Source: Planctomycetaceae bacterium
Lineage (GTDB): Bacteria; Planctomycetota; Planctomycetia; Planctomycetales; Planctomycetaceae
Direction of reading: 5' to 3'
NCBI GenBank assembly: GCA_947463775.1
Contig: CANHVD010000430.1
Span: 1 to 5,582, forward strand
DNA: 5,582 nt
The notes beneath the pieces are model-generated. The model did not search any database. It saw only the letters and a program-made list of their open reading frames with translations, and was not told where the DNA came from. Of the stretch, positions 5,449 through 5,582 are shown one piece after another; the first letter of the stretch is position 1; each line of letters starts with the position of its first letter. The translations under genes were made by a program, and so were the position numbers.

Positions 5449-5582
5449 TCAGGGGATCAACGCAAGATCTTTGTAGATCGCTTCATTGATCAGGCGATTG
5501 CGTCGCTGATGCTGACCTTCACCGCAGAAGCCATTTGCACTCCAGGCGACGACCAGGCCATGTTGCGGATCGCAGAATCCCA
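5449..5582 (-). CDS. C-terminal 43 residues of a probable serine hydrolase (beta-lactamase/class C family), 5' part outside window
   Basis: Only the tail is visible, entering from the right edge in mid-codon. It reads GFCDPQHGLVVAWSANG (1-17), then GEGQHQRRNRLINEAIYKDL (20-39) and ALIP before two consecutive TGA stops. The pattern DPxxGLVVAWxxNG followed by HQxRxxxINxAIYxDL resembles the end of beta-lactamase-related serine hydrolases, in which the last strand and helix of the alpha/beta fold pack together. I recall similar tails in planctomycete proteins. The catalytic SxxK and YxN motifs lie outside the window, so activity and substrate cannot be judged. The long gap to rfbB suggests a separate transcription unit. 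The family call rests on a short stretch and is moderate. Confidence 0.6.
   Translation of the reverse strand, partial: GFCDPQHGLVVAWSANGFCGEGQHQRRNRLINEAIYKDLALIP

Overview
The window looks like chromosomal DNA of a planctomycete (phylum Planctomycetota), probably order Planctomycetales. This is an inference from protein style, not a database result. The clues are an Lgt with an extra N-terminal membrane region, a serine hydrolase tail of a kind I associate with planctomycetes, loose gene packing, mostly absent Shine-Dalgarno sequences, and a GC-rich intergenic hairpin that resembles dispersed repeats I recall from these genomes. By eye the base composition is moderate, a little above 50% GC.

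Every supported gene is on the minus strand, so transcription runs from high to low coordinates. In that order they are: the last 43 residues of a probable beta-lactamase-family serine hydrolase (5449-5582); a 402-bp non-coding stretch rich in inverted repeats; rfbB/rmlB, dTDP-glucose 4,6-dehydratase (3991-5046); a 104-bp gap holding a REP-like hairpin; rfbA/rmlA, glucose-1-phosphate thymidylyltransferase (3014-3886); a 141-bp gap with a terminator-like hairpin; an HpcH/HpaI-family aldolase (2102-2872); a 145-bp gap with a G-rich tract and the leader of the next gene; a 92-residue secreted or membrane protein (1678-1956); panC, pantothenate synthetase (829-1677), whose ATG directly abuts the previous stop codon; a 149-bp gap with two hairpins; and the first 226 residues of lgt, prolipoprotein diacylglyceryl transferase, which runs off the left edge.

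RfbB and RfbA catalyse consecutive steps, making dTDP-glucose and then dTDP-4-keto-6-deoxyglucose for rhamnose or another deoxysugar. The later genes rfbC and rfbD are not in the window. The aldolase, PanC and Lgt belong to unrelated pathways (2-keto acid cleavage, coenzyme A precursor synthesis, lipoprotein maturation), so this is a mostly housekeeping neighbourhood and not a dedicated accessory system. I found no mobile element, CRISPR array, tRNA or rRNA. The points most worth a second look are the nested inverted repeats upstream of rfbB, the hairpin between rfbB and rfbA, and the small membrane protein joined to panC.
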